From assembly GCA_013076295.1 (NCBI GenBank), contig RQOL01000478.1:124001-188000 (forward strand): DNA of 64,000 nt, in the 5' to 3' direction. Of the stretch, positions 51,765 through 63,570 are shown piece by piece (within the stretch, counting starts at the first letter, position 1; the number at the start of each line of letters is the position of its first letter). The notes beneath the pieces were generated by a model, which was not told where the DNA came from, did not search any database, and saw nothing but the letters and a program-made list of their open reading frames with translations. The stretch is from Sanderia malayensis. Taxonomy: Eukaryota > Cnidaria > Scyphozoa > Semaeostomeae > Pelagiidae. The position numbers were made by a program, and so were the translations under genes.

Positions 51765-52080
51765 ATAAATCGATTTGGAACATATATGAGGATTGGAAAG
51801 TGAATTGTGGATTTGGCAAATATCTCGGGATTTGCAAATTGGAATGTTGATTTCAAAAGCATTTTGGGATTGTTAATTGAATTGTCGATTTGGAGTAAAT
51901 TTGCGGATATGAAAAGTAAATTGTGGATTTGCTAAAGAATTTGAAGATTTGGAAATGGAAATGCGGATTTGAAAAATATTTTGGGATTTTCAAGTCAATT
52001 GTGTATTTGATAAATTTATGAATGCAGATTTTTTTCTGAAAAGAAGATTTGTAATATATTTCAGGATTTGTAAATGAAAT
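51765..52080. repeat. Degenerate GGATTTG-type tandem repeat
   Basis: Modules such as GGATTTG, GATTTGGAAA and GGGATTTGCAAATTG recur irregularly, roughly every 20-40 bases, across 300 bases. There is no clean period, which suggests an old tandem array. Confidence 0.6.
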
Positions 52081-52699
52081 CGAGATTGACCCTTTTCGGC
52101 TTCCGTAGGAACAGGTTATTGTACGAAGTAGAGTAGCCTTGTTGCCACTATTTTCTGAGATTAAGCCTTTCATCCTATAGACTTGTGAACACATAAGCAA
52201 TTCGTGTTAACATATTATTTTTTCAAAGTCTTGTTCTTCCGCCCAACTTTTCAGATCTGTTTGCTTGAGAGCTTTCTGGGCTTCATGTCCTGTGCACGCC
52301 AGCCTGTGGCAGGCCTGCAGGCAACTGTGCACAGCTCTCGGGGTTGTGCTTGGTGCTGCTTCTGATGCGCTAGTCCACATGGGTGGGCAATGTTGCCATC
52401 TGGATTTTTTACCCCTCGATAATGTTCAGCCCGCCTTTAAATTTGAAATCTATATCTTTTAAATCAGAGAGAATTTGCACGATTTTGAGTGAAAGAAATT
52501 ATAATTATTGGCACTTTAATTACTCCAATTCGATCAATTTTTGTGAACATTTCTCAAGGAGCCTTTTTGCAGTTTTCTTTAAATATTGTTATAAAACAAT
52601 TTGATACACTTTAAATTATGTTTTAATTTAAAAATTTATGAAATTCTGAGTATAATTCTGCTAAAGAAATTTGCTATTGAAACCCGTTTTGTGCTTATA
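52081..52699. other. No gene seen
   Basis: There is no convincing coding sequence or repeat. A GC-richer patch at about 52,270-52,350 contains the short near-palindromic words GCCTGTGGCAGGCCTGCAGG. The rest is AT-rich. Confidence 0.55.
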
Positions 52700-52799
52700 C
52701 TAGGGGTCATCACTTGCGTTGCTCGTTTGCCCGAGCCCCTCAAGTAAAAAAGCTTACTCTGGTTGGCGGGCTTTGCGCGGAGCATTCGCTGACACTCAT

Positions 52800-53070
52800 G
52801 CCCATACATACATAAATTCCTACATGCCTACATATATACATACATACAAACATACATCCATACATACATACATACATACCTACCTACCTATGTACATACA
52901 TACATACATACCTACATACATACATACATACATACATACATACATACATACATACATACCTACATACATACATACATACATACCTACATACATACATACA
53001 TATATACATACAAAAATACATACATACATACATACATACATACATACATTCATACCTACATACATCATAC
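52800..53070. repeat. CATA tetranucleotide microsatellite
   Basis: These are long runs of ACAT with occasional CCTA interruptions. They lie directly after GCTCATGCCCATACATAC, the same junction as at 23,548 and (reversed) 55,380. The microsatellite appears linked to this Helitron end. Confidence 0.95.
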
Positions 53071-53084
53071 GTCTATTCCACTTA

Positions 53085-53640
53085 CCATGGGTTATCTCGC
53101 TATGCTCGCCTGTCTATCTATTATCAAGAAACATTGATTGGTAGGGCGCACTTGGTGCACTGCATTCGCTTATGCTCATGTCTCTTTCAACCCCACGTGC
53201 AAGGCGTTAGCTCGCTACGCTCACCTGTGCATCTATTATCAAGAAACATTGACTGATAGGGCGCACTTCGTGTACTGCATTCGCTTATGCCCATGCCTCT
53301 TTCAACCCCACGTGCAATGTAATAGCTCGCTGCGCTCGCCTGTCTATCTATTATCAAGAACCATTGATTGGTAGGGCGCACTTCGTGTGCTGCATTCGCT
53401 TATGCTCATGCCTCTTTCGACCCCACTTACAATGGGTTAGCTCGCTACGCTTGCCTGCCTATCTATTATCAAGAAACATTGATGGGTAGGGCGCACTTCG
53501 TGTGCTGCATTCCCTTATGCTCATGCCTCTTTCAACCCCACGTACAATGCGTTAGCTCGCTACGTTAGCCTGTGTATCTATTATCAAGAAACATTGACTG
53601 ATAGGGCGCACTTCGCGCGCTGCATTTGCTCACGCTGATG
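53085..53640. repeat. 115-bp hairpin minisatellite array
   Basis: The TAGGGCGCAC block recurs at 53,142, 53,257, 53,372, 53,487 and 53,602, a period of 115 bp. Units are homologous to the 114-bp array at 39,634-40,140, one base longer, with stem-loops in various states of pairing. Confidence 0.9.
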
Positions 53641-55029
53641 TCTCCTTAGACCTCCTGTACAATAGTTTAGCTCCCGAGGCTCACCTTAGTATTTGCTTTT
53701 AGTCATGTTTCCAGATAGTACACAGCACCTTAGGGGGGTGTAGAATAAAGTTGGAGACATTGACCTTATTTTCACAAATAAGCCCCGTATTGGCGATTTT
53801 TGCATTGACATGGAATATTGCATCGCTATTTTACCAGTGTCCCATATAAGTCTATTATAATTATGCAAAAACCTGACACACAGGTGCTTAAATTACAATG
53901 TGATAATAGCTTACATTAACAGAATTTTCCTTCCATGAGTTTTTCAAAGTTTCCGTTGACTTTTCATGCATAGTGTAGTAAATGTTTGTTTCGGTCATTT
54001 TACATTTGAATGGTGTTAATAGCAAGTATCAGTGACATTGACAAGCACTTCAGTATTTGATCACTAAGAATCATACAAGAAGAAAAGGAAGAATTAATAA
54101 TCAATGGAATGACAATATTATAGTTGCAGGATAATAGGACAACATGATAGTTGTGCAGCCATCATGATCAATAGCCCTTGTGGATTACATGGAAAAGGTT
54201 TTTTGAAATGCAAGATAAGTGAAAATTATCTTTCCACTGGTCTATGAATACTTCATCCATCATTAATATTGAAGATAGTTTCATAGGAATCTAATATATA
54301 TATTCTGCGGAGGTCACGTGACGGTGGCGAAACTCTGCCTAAAACAATAGATTCGACCCGAAACAATAGGTCGAACGCCTCAAAACAATGGGACGAAACG
54401 GCGAATCGGTGATCAATAAGGCTTTTTTCAATGGGGTCGCAAAAGGTTGACACTTGCATGGAAAGGCTCCGTTTCTGGAGTAGGCAAAAGTTATCTATTT
54501 TTGCAAGCCTATTTTAAAAGAATTTTTGAGTTATTCCATTAATTGCTCCACTAATTGTGCTATCACGAAAAAACGACGGTTTACGCTGGCGAAACTTCCA
54601 AATTCGCGTCCCCGACTCCATTTTCGAAAAGAGTATTCGCTCTTCACGTGACCCGTTTCGCCTTTTCCTGCAATTTGATTGGCTCTTTTCGCGTGACTCA
54701 TTATTCGCCCTCGGGTTGCAGCAGGTACTTTTGGAAAAGACACGTGTTTTTCTTTTGCACACAAAGGGCGCCTTGCAAAGTGTTTTACGAGCTGATTTAT
54801 CTTTGTAAAGAGCTGCTAATTGTTTCAAAGAACCCCTGGAGAGTTGCAGGAAGCAATTCGGAACGCAGGTGAGGTGACAGCTGTATTTTAAGTTGAAATA
54901 GTTATGGTTTTTGTAGTAGGCGTTGCTTCGGCATGCTTGCAACGGTTAGGCCCAATTAAAACAAAGTCAAAGTTATGAATTTTTCAGGCGCTATTTGCAC
55001 GATTTTCCCCATTTAAACTTTCCACAAGT

Positions 55030-55905
55030 GTTTGTATGTTTGTATAGTAGGTATAGTATGTATAGTATGTTTTTTTAGTAGGTATAGTATGTTGTTATAG
55101 TAGGTATAGTAGGTATAGTATGTTTTTATAGTAGGTATAGTATGTATAGTATGTTATTATAGTAGGTATAGTAGGTATAGTATGTTTTTATAGTTTGTAT
55201 AGTAGGTATAGTAGTTATTGTATGTTTTTATAGTAGGTATAGTAGGTATAGTATGTTTTTATAGTAGGTATAGTATGTATAGTATGTTTTTATAGTAGGT
55301 ATAGTAGGTATAGTATGTTTGTATATAGTAGGTATATAATAGGTTTATATGTAGGTATGTATGTAAGTATGTATGTATGTATGGGCATGAGCGGCAGCGA
55401 ATGCAGCGCGCGAAGCGCGCCAACCAGATTAAGCTTATTTTCACTGGACGGGCTCCGGGGAGGGAGCGAAGCGACCGAGCCCGGCTCATGTATGTATGTA
55501 TGTATGTATGTATGTATGTATGTATGTATGTATGTATGTATGTATGTAGGTATGTATGTAGGTATGTATGTATGTATGTATGTATGTATGTATGTATGTA
55601 TGTAGGTATGTATGTATGTATGTATGTTTGTATGTAGGTATGTATGTATGTAGGTATGTATGTATGTATAGTATATGTTTTTATAGTAGGTATAGTAGGT
55701 ATAGTGTGTTTTTATAGTAGGTATAGTATGTTTGTATAGTAGGTATAGTATATTTTTATGGTAAGTATGGTATGTTTTTATAGTAGGTAGAGTAGGTATA
55801 GTATGTTTTTATAGTAGGTATAGTGGGTATAGTATCTTTTTATAGTAGGTATGGTAATGTATAGTATGTTTAGTAATGTATAGTATAGTATGTATATTAA
55901 GTTAT
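55030..55905. repeat. GTATAG-type VNTR with an inner TATG microsatellite
   Basis: Units of GTATAGTAGGTATAGTATGT type occupy 55,030-55,330 and 55,670-55,905. Between them is a TATG microsatellite (55,340-55,672). That microsatellite contains a GC-rich block at about 55,382-55,488 that matches a Helitron 3' end (GCGCGCGAAGCGCGCCAACC; GGAGGGAGCGAAGCGACCGA). Confidence 0.92.
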
Positions 55906-58900
55906 AGTAATGTATAACATAATGAAATTTATAGCACAGTAGATGTATACCTTAAGTTATATACCTTGCAGAAAACTGCCACATTCAAAACAGTGATTGA
56001 GAAAATATTGTATTTTGTTTACATAATAAAGAAAGACAATCAAATAACAATCCATCAAACAATAAATAATATATAATAAAGTCAGAAATATATTATAACT
56101 TCTAGCATGTAAATTTTGATACTAAATAGTGTTGTAATTTCATAGTGATTTGTAGGGAAATGAAAGAAGTTTACTGAATGATCACAGCATTATTTAGTGT
56201 GCGAGTCAACCTTTAATTAATGTCCATTTATATCTACTTATGCCTTACCTGATTATTATTCAACTTAACACACCCTCTCTATTTTTACACCAATTCGTAG
56301 TTCACTCTAATCCATAGTCCTTGCCATTCTGTGGCATTATGGTAACATCGGAATTCACCCAACGCCACGTTGTTTCCATACGTCCAGAAGACCTCGATCT
56401 CATTCTTTTCCAAGGGGCCATCTTGATATTGTTGCTATAGTTTCAAAAGACAATAGCTTTTACTCGAGAGCGCGCGAAAAACCTTTCAGATTTCGATCGC
56501 ACCAATTTCAAGTAAGTGAAAAATTTTTCTAAATGACTTTATAAAGTTTACAAATTTGAGAAAATAGAGGCAGATTAACTAAAAGAGCCTTAAAAGGAAT
56601 CCATAGTTATTAACAAAAAGTTTACACTTATTGTGTACCAATTTTTAACACTACTTACCTTTGTTTACTTCAGCATTGTTCATAATCACACCTTACGTGC
56701 CCAATTTCAGATTTGTAAGTATCTTTCCTATTATTAATATTTTCAATCTTTACTCTTCATATATTAATTCACACAAATTCCATATTATCATAATATTGCT
56801 AATTGAGAACTACAACATTTTCTAAACTTTCATAAATTTCCCAGCATTTCCTGTTAACCTTATTACATGCATTTCAACATTTCATTTTAAGAACATTTCA
56901 ACACGGCAAATGCCAAGGCAAAGGAAAATAACATTGCCATAACTCTTGGCAATGATACCAAAGTAATTATATTAAATACATTAATATATTTATTAGTAAA
57001 TTTCCCATCTTCATAACTGCTATCAACCATTATTCTTGGCATCCTCTTTTTCTCCTAGGAAATAACATATAGCAGTATACCTGCATTGAAGAAGAAATGT
57101 GCCGACCAATTTCCGCAATTGGCCGGCAAACGTTTTACTTTAGTGTTTCCGACTGGGAGAAGAATCCCAACAAATGAAATTGTGTACGTACACCTTTTTA
57201 CATTGTATTTCACATGCTTATCATACACACTTTAACAATGGCATTGCATCTTTTTACAAAATGTTAACAACCTTTAACATATCAGTCTTATGTGTGTTAA
57301 TTTACAGAACACAAGCAGAGGCTTTTATTAAAATTGGTGAAGGCCAACGAAAAAGAAAGGCCCCCAAAAAAGAGTGTGGGAAGGTGGTCACCCAAAACCC
57401 TTCCCACAAACTTACGGCAGAGCAGGCCGAATTGGCACACGGTGCCAAAATTGTAAAAATTTCCTACTTCAATATGTAAATAGCGTAGATACAGTAAAAA
57501 CCTGCAGATAAGAACCTCCTATTTTTAAGAACCTACCACCCTATATTCCATTTTTCGATTACCCATTCTTTTTGTTTCTTCACAACCAAAATAGCCTACA
57601 AAATAAGATAGAGGATCTTATATGCAGGTTTTTACTGTTTGTAGATAGTTTTTAAATAGTTTTTAGTTTGTAGTTATGTTATTCGATAGTTTGTAGTTAT
57701 GTAGTTTTATAGTTTGTAGTTCTGTTGTTATCTAGCTTAGTGGCCTTGATCATGCATGAACTATTCATACCCAAAATAATTTACCTTTTTTGGCCTGCCA
57801 ATCAATCTCACAAATTTCCCATATTTGTGCATAATCAATGCTTTTTCCTGTTTAAATAGTTCTAAATTTAGTTCATTGTTGTATTCAGTTACATTCATAT
57901 ATTATTGTTCTAATCTTAAAACCCACATATTAATTAGACACTTACCACACAAAAAACCAAGTGGGGACATCCTTTCCTTTTTCTGTTCAGCAATCAACAC
58001 CTGCAACAATAACATTATGTGGAACCATTAACCAAACAAACAGTTTCAATAATTCAGAATACTTCCCACGTTAGAGCAATGCCAATTCATTGCTTATATC
58101 AGGGTCAGCTAGCCCACCAAAACAAAGAAGCAGAGCAGATTTCAATTATTCCTATGCAACTGCTCTGAATTTGCCTTTTTTTATTATTTCATACAACAAC
58201 TAGAGTAACAAACTTACCCAGGCCTGCCATGAATGTTGACTATTTTTTATGAAAGGTTGCATACTCTCTTCCAATATGTCGAAATTCTATAATTGACAGA
58301 TAACAATTAAAGTAAAACGCACCATAACTCATTATAGTTTGCTTAATAGTGTTTGATTGAAAAGATTGACAAAGATCAAATAATATTATTACCATATGAT
58401 CTTATTCCTCTGATTTGATCGGCTCTTTTCGTCGTCAACGCTATCTACCGAGGCCGAGGCTTCTTTTCCTTTACAATGTTATAATAATAATTTCGCAAAT
58501 AAAATTCTGGCACATGAGAGATTGTTACAATGTTTCCTTTATTTCATTTGTCTTTGTTCTTTTCCTTTGTCTTCTTCTTGCAGGGACAGACGAGACGTGC
58601 ACACGTGCCTGCCCCATGGTGTTAACGAGGCTTACACTCCAGACGCTATCGGCCACTTTTTATCAACTTGATGCATCGAAACCCTGGGATCTCCATCAAC
58701 TTGCCCAATTAAACGATAATATATTGTTGAAAAAGTACCATTATTGTTAAACCAACCGTAAATATTCAGTAAAATGAGCATAACATAATATTTAAAAGTT
58801 TATAATGTTTCTTATCTTATCTCCTATCTCTTTGAGCCCAACCAGTCTGTCACGTGCTAATATTCTCCTTCCCACCTTTAAAAGTCAGAAGGACGAAGGG

Positions 58901-60010
58901 GAAATCCCTTTCCACGAGAATTTTCCCTCCTTTTTCATCACGTGACGCGTATAAACCAATCACGCAGGAGATGTAGTACAATAGAAATCCCGCCTCCACA
59001 ATTATGGATTTTGTCTATTTTTAACCGGCCAAATTTTCTAAAGGCTATAATTATAGTTAATCTTATTGTTATATTTATCGCTGAGTAAGTACCTACTTTC
59101 AACGTGTTTTAATAACTACAAGCTAGCCCGATTATTTATTACTACTTCGTCTCATATGTCAAAAATTATTGTTTTTCCTGGTATGCTTTTAAATACAAAC
59201 ACAGGTCACATTACGTTTCTGCAGGTATCATTTCTTTATCAAATATTTTACGTTTACAACTATTGTGATTTCTCTTTTGTTTCTACCCATAGATTTGAAA
59301 GACACAAGGCTCGGTAAGAAATTTATTATTTGACAACCATTTTCCTTGCTCACTGATATATTTAACTCTTTAATTGTTTGTTTTTCTTATGAATAAAGGC
59401 CCAGCTAAAACTATTTTCAAATAACGGACACTTCTCTTTCACAAACTCATTTCGACAAAATAAACTTATGTTTTTGATTTTTTATTTCTCTCTTTCCAAA
59501 TGAGCCTCTGTACAACAAACTATTTCCTTAATTCAGTGTTTCCTTCATGGATAGTAAGTATATTAACAACAATTTCTCAAATCGTGTTTCAACAAATTAG
59601 TAAAAACTGCTGCACTCAATTCAACCGGTCCATTTTTATTTACTCAGGTATTCTGAGCTTTGCCCATTATTCATTTCCTTTTACTACTTATATTTTAATT
59701 ATGAATTTACTCTATTCCATTTTAGTGACTGTTTATCTAACAGAAACGACGACAGTTTAAACGTAAGTATATTCATTTAACATAAATTAGATTAAATAGC
59801 AATACTTTTCCATTTACTTCTTTACCAATTTCAACTTATCATTATGGAACCCTTGAAATGTATTATATTTACTTCTTTGTGTTTCAGCTTTACACAAGGC
59901 TATAATTATTACCATTGTTGTTGCCATTAGGACCATTGTCAACAAGCAATAACATTTACAATAATTTGGCCTAATTGTATATATCATACTTCATATTTCT
60001 CTTTCATACG
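55906..60010 (+). other. Helitron copy 2 5' region
   Basis: It is collinear with 36,985-42,378 of copy 1 apart from the nested element. Short frames shared by both copies include 57,309-57,479 (GEGQRKRKAPKKECGK, after a TTTACAG acceptor-like site), 57,825-58,031, 59,066-59,317 and 59,500-59,760 (hydrophobic, 86 residues). None has a recognisable domain. They could be upstream exons, unrelated small proteins or chance frames. No other gene is seen. Confidence 0.5.
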
Positions 60011-60016
60011 TGCACC

Positions 60017-60776
60017 ATGCCGCGCAAGGCCAAGAGAAGTATAACAGGCACCAGGCGTAGAAATCAAGTGCGGGAGAATATGCAGCATCACAGACAGATC
60101 AATCAGCAGCTTCAACCTCAACAGACGGGAAATGCGGATAACCCACTTGCAGCAGTCAACGATCCTCAACAAATGCAGCTCGAAAACCGTCAGCTAGAAG
60201 CCCCTGAATATCAGCCATTTCCAGCACAGTATCCCATTCCACAGATACAGCCGATGGAGATGGACATGGAACCAGAGCTTCCCATTCAGAGCCAAGAGCT
60301 TCAAGCAGCAGAACAGCCTGCAGACATCGAGATGCAGGACGCAGTTCCAGTACCTGATGAAAATCAGATACCATAACCAGTTGAAGATCAGCAAATGCAA
60401 GTTGAAAACCCTGTCCCCGAGAACAATGAAGCTGAAAACCTCATCCCCTTCTCCCCATTACCACACCACTTGAACAGAATGAACAGAACATGTATTCATT
60501 GTGGTGCAAAGTACTTCAAAGAAGAACAAAACACAAAAAAACAATACAACAAATGTTGTATGGGAGGTTTAATTGCTCTGGATCAAATTGAACCACCTCC
60601 AGTAAGTGTCATGCATTTATATACTGGTGATACTGCCGAATCAAAATATTTCTTTAAGCACTTCCGCCAATACAACTCATTAATGGCCATGGCATCATGG
60701 AAGGCTAATATTGTACGTCATGCTAGAGCTGGACCACCAGTTATCACAATTCATGGAAAGGCATATCACATGACAG
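60017..60776 (+). CDS. Helitron copy 2: Rep/helicase N-terminal exon, one stop
   Basis: The start chosen is ATG at 60,017 (MPRKAKRSITGTRRRNQVRE), which sits in a CACC context and precedes the basic N-terminus. The exon carries a glutamine-rich and an acidic/proline-rich segment. It then has the zinc motif CIHCGAKYFKEEQNTKKQYN with KCCMGG (about 60,490-60,565) and ends HGKAYHMTG at a GT donor (60,777). A single TAA at about 60,374-60,376 interrupts it. Copy 1 has a glutamate codon there, so one substitution explains the stop. The following 109-bp intron ends AACAG at 60,885. Confidence 0.85.
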
Positions 60777-60885
60777 GTAACTGATAGAATATGATTCCAG
60801 TCATTATCAATATAACTTATTATTCATTTATCCTGGCTACAGTTGAATTTCTATTTACCTAACTTATGCTTTACATCATTAACAG
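60777..60885 (+). other. Intron 1 of the Helitron copy 2 gene
   Basis: The donor GTAACT and acceptor TTAACAG bound a 109-bp intron. The equivalent interval in copy 1 (36,066-36,174) has the same length and canonical ends. Splicing joins MTG to VTETD. Confidence 0.75.
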
Positions 60886-62069
60886 GTGTAACAGAAACAG
60901 ACAGATCCAGAAAATATGCAGAACTATACATCATGGATACGCAACAAGCATTGCAGGAACGGCAAAACACTGCAGGAGAACAGCGTCTTGATTTGGACAT
61001 TGTTGCACTTCTCCAGAATGAATTAATGGCAGTCAATCGATTTGCAGAACATTTTCGAAGCATGGGTGAAATATTGGAGGAACAGCGGCAGCAAGCTATT
61101 GCAAATGATCAGCCTGTTCCGACATTCAAAATGATCATAACAGGTCGCCCACAACAAGATCGCAGATACGATAATCCAACTGCCAGAGAAATTGCAGCTA
61201 TATATACTGTACAAAATGGAGGTGCACCAAATCCTGACGACAGAGAACTGCAAGTTCAAACAAGACGCGGAGATCTCATGAAGATTTACGCAACCAGTCC
61301 AAGTGCCGATCCTCTCACGTATCCATTGATGTTCTTTCATGGTGACAGAGGATACAGTTTGGACCTTCAACGATTGCCTACTGCACATGTAGCGGGTGAA
61401 CACCACAACAATCGTAACCGTCGTACCAGACTAACCCTCGCCGAATACTATTTATACAGAATCCAGGTCAGGGATGCATTCTCAACCATCCACATTGCAT
61501 CACTTCTATTTCAACAGTATCTGGTAGATGCATACACGAAGATAGAAGGCAATAAACTGCACTGGATTATGAATAATCAACGCCAGCTTCGTGTTGACAC
61601 ATATCGTGGCCTGATGGATCATCTCCACAGAAGAGCTGAAATCGAAAACCAGATGGCCAGGGCTAACAATCCGAATCAGCCCATCCATATGGATGTTGGC
61701 CGTGTTATCATTCTACCGTCATCCTTTCCAGGCAGCCAAAGAAATATGTATCAACACTTTCAAGATGCAATGACAATCGTAAGGAAGTATGGCAAGCCAG
61801 ACATCTTCCTTACAATGACTGCCAATCCTAAATGGAAGGAGATAGAAGAAAACATTTATCCGTATCAGACGGCCAATGATCGACCAGACATTGTCACAAG
61901 AGTATTTCAACTCAAACTCAAAGAACTACTCAAAGACATACTAGACAAGCACATTCTTGGACATGTCACAGCACATGTGTATGTCATAGAATTTCAGAAG
62001 AGAGGACTACCACACGCACACATGATCCTGTTTCTTTCACAAGCTGATAAACCGAGAACACCACAACAG
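60886..62069 (+). CDS. Helitron copy 2: Rep N-domain and HUH endonuclease exon
   Basis: The exon is uninterrupted over its full length. The Helitron-like N-terminal domain reads VTETDRSRKYAELYIMDTQQ, then RGYSLDLQRLPTAHVAGEHH, ALFQQ-type LLFQQYLVDAYTKIEGNKLH and DTYRGLMDHLHRRAE. The Rep catalytic region follows with VIILPSSFPGSQRNMYQHFQ, DIFLTMTANPKWKEIEENIY and the HUH motif in EFQKRGLPHAHMILFL (about 61,987-62,034). The metal-binding histidines are intact. The exon ends PRTPQQ at donor GTAATA (62,070). This endonuclease would nick and transfer the transposon strand. Confidence 0.9.
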
Positions 62070-62231
62070 GTAATATTTACATACTCGGATATAAAGATTG
62101 TAATAACTCTTACTCATATACATAATTATATCTATAACATCAAATGTAGAGTATGTCATGATGGACATGTGCTACAAGCTATTCTGTACGTGATCTCAAT
62201 AATAGTAGCTATTTATCATGTTCATTGTCAG
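62070..62231 (+). other. Intron 2 of the Helitron copy 2 gene
   Basis: This is a 162-bp intron with GTAATA donor and TTGTCAG acceptor. Copy 1 has an intron of exactly 162 bp at the same codon position (34,720-34,881). The flanking codons join in frame (CAA CAG, then GTG GAT). Confidence 0.75.
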
Positions 62232-63482
62232 GTGGATCAACTCATATCAGCAGAGATACCGGATCCACAGGATGCAAGATACCACAAGTTGATCCTAAAA
62301 CACATGACACATGGACCCTGTGGTGTTCTAAATCCTCATTGCGTGTGCATGGAAAATAACAAATGCAAAAAGCACTTTCCCGAAAGAACAAGTTGCTGAA
62401 ACTCAAATCAATGTCAACGGCTATCCTCTCTATAGACGACGCTGTCTTCATCCAGTCAATGTGAATAATCGCATTTTGGATGATACCTGGGTAGTGCCAC
62501 ACAACAGACACCTACTCATCAAATATCAGTGTCATATCAACGTGGAAATATGCAGTACAGTTAAAAGTGTCAAGTACATTTTCAAATATATCCACAAAGG
62601 ACATGATATGGCACATGTTGAAATTCTTGAAGAAAATCAACAGCAAGTACCTCAAGATATTGAACACGACGAGGTGCGCCAATACATCAACGCAAGATAT
62701 ATTGACCACATGAAGCTGTCTATCGGCTTATGCAGTTCCCCATGCACGACAAAAGCCCATAGTTAAACGGCTTTCTGTTCATCTACCATTTGAGCAACAA
62801 GTCATCTTTCATGACAATGATGACGAACAAAGGCTCAACAACATTGGTGATAGAACAACACTTACAGCATGGTTTGAACTCAACCAGCAAGATCCAGCTG
62901 CACGTCAGTACCTCTACCATGAGATACCAGAGCACTATGTCTTCCAGGAGCGTTCAAAAACATGGACAGCCAGACAAGGTAGAACAATGCCAATCATTGA
63001 CAGAGTAACTCAAGTGCAGCCTAGACCTTGCGAGCAAAAATTCGCCCTCAGACTTTTGCTGTTGCATAAACGAGGAGCTACGTCATTTGAAGACCTTCGA
63101 ACGGTAGAAGGTAATCTATGTGACTCCTTCAAAGATGCAGCATTAGCTTTAGGGCTTTTAGAAGATGATGCCGAAATCACACGCTGTTTACACGACGCAG
63201 TCATCTTTAATATGCCACCACAACTCAGACAGTTGTTTGCCACATTGCTACTCTTTCAAACGCCTTCAGACATAAGAACACTCTTCGACACCTTCAAAGA
63301 AGCAATGAGTGAAGACTTTGTCAGACGTGATCAACTCAACAATCCAGACATAACCTTCCAAGACAGACACATGTATCAATGTCTACTTGATATTGACAAC
63401 AATTTGAAGGTCCATGGTTTGTCAATCACCAACTACGATCACCTTCCTCAGCTACCGGCCGACTTTGTCATTCCAGAACAAG
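62232..63482 (+). pseudogene. Helitron copy 2: Rep two-tyrosine region and linker, two frameshifts
   Basis: After intron 2 the frame reads VDQLISAEIPDPQDARYHKL and a cysteine cluster (CGVLNPHCVCMENNKCKKHF). A small frameshift near 62,385 follows. The Rep tyrosine motif is intact downstream (KYIFKYIHKGHDMAHVEI, about 62,572-62,625), with the two tyrosines separated by three residues as in Helitron Rep. A second frameshift near 62,705-62,760 breaks YRLMQFPMHD-type sequence. The linker 62,987-63,482 (RPCEQKFALRLLLLHKRGAT, DSFKDAALALGLLEDDAEIT, DFVIPEQ) then leads to the helicase exon. Confidence 0.85.
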
Positions 63483-63570
63483 GTGATTTACAACTTAACA
63501 TGATGATATTACTGTAATAATTTGCCAATATACTTCTATTTACCAAATTAACTATTGTTTATGTTTTCAG
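63483..63570 (+). other. Intron 3 of the Helitron copy 2 gene
   Basis: This 88-bp intron has a GTGATT donor and a TTTTCAG acceptor. The copy 1 counterpart is 33,501-33,590 (90 bp). Splicing joins PEQ to EDHMDVE in frame. Confidence 0.7.

Larger units (their letters stand above)
52700..54289 (-). mobile_element. Helitron-family 3'-end derivative
   Basis: CTAG at 52,700-52,703 opens the same conserved end (GGGGTCATCACTTGCG, then CAAGTAAAAAAGCTTACTC). A CATA microsatellite (52,800-53,070) and a 115-bp hairpin array (53,085-53,640) follow. Then comes 3' noncoding sequence homologous to 29,440-30,060 of copy 1 (to about 54,235). The right limit is unclear. It abuts the 5' terminus of Helitron copy 2 at 54,290, which may have inserted into it. 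Confidence 0.7.

Noticed and set aside
52719..53144. Open frame with long THIHTYIHTY repeats, and the reverse VCMYVCMY frame
   Set aside because: This is a translation of a CATA microsatellite. There is no codon signature or independent support.
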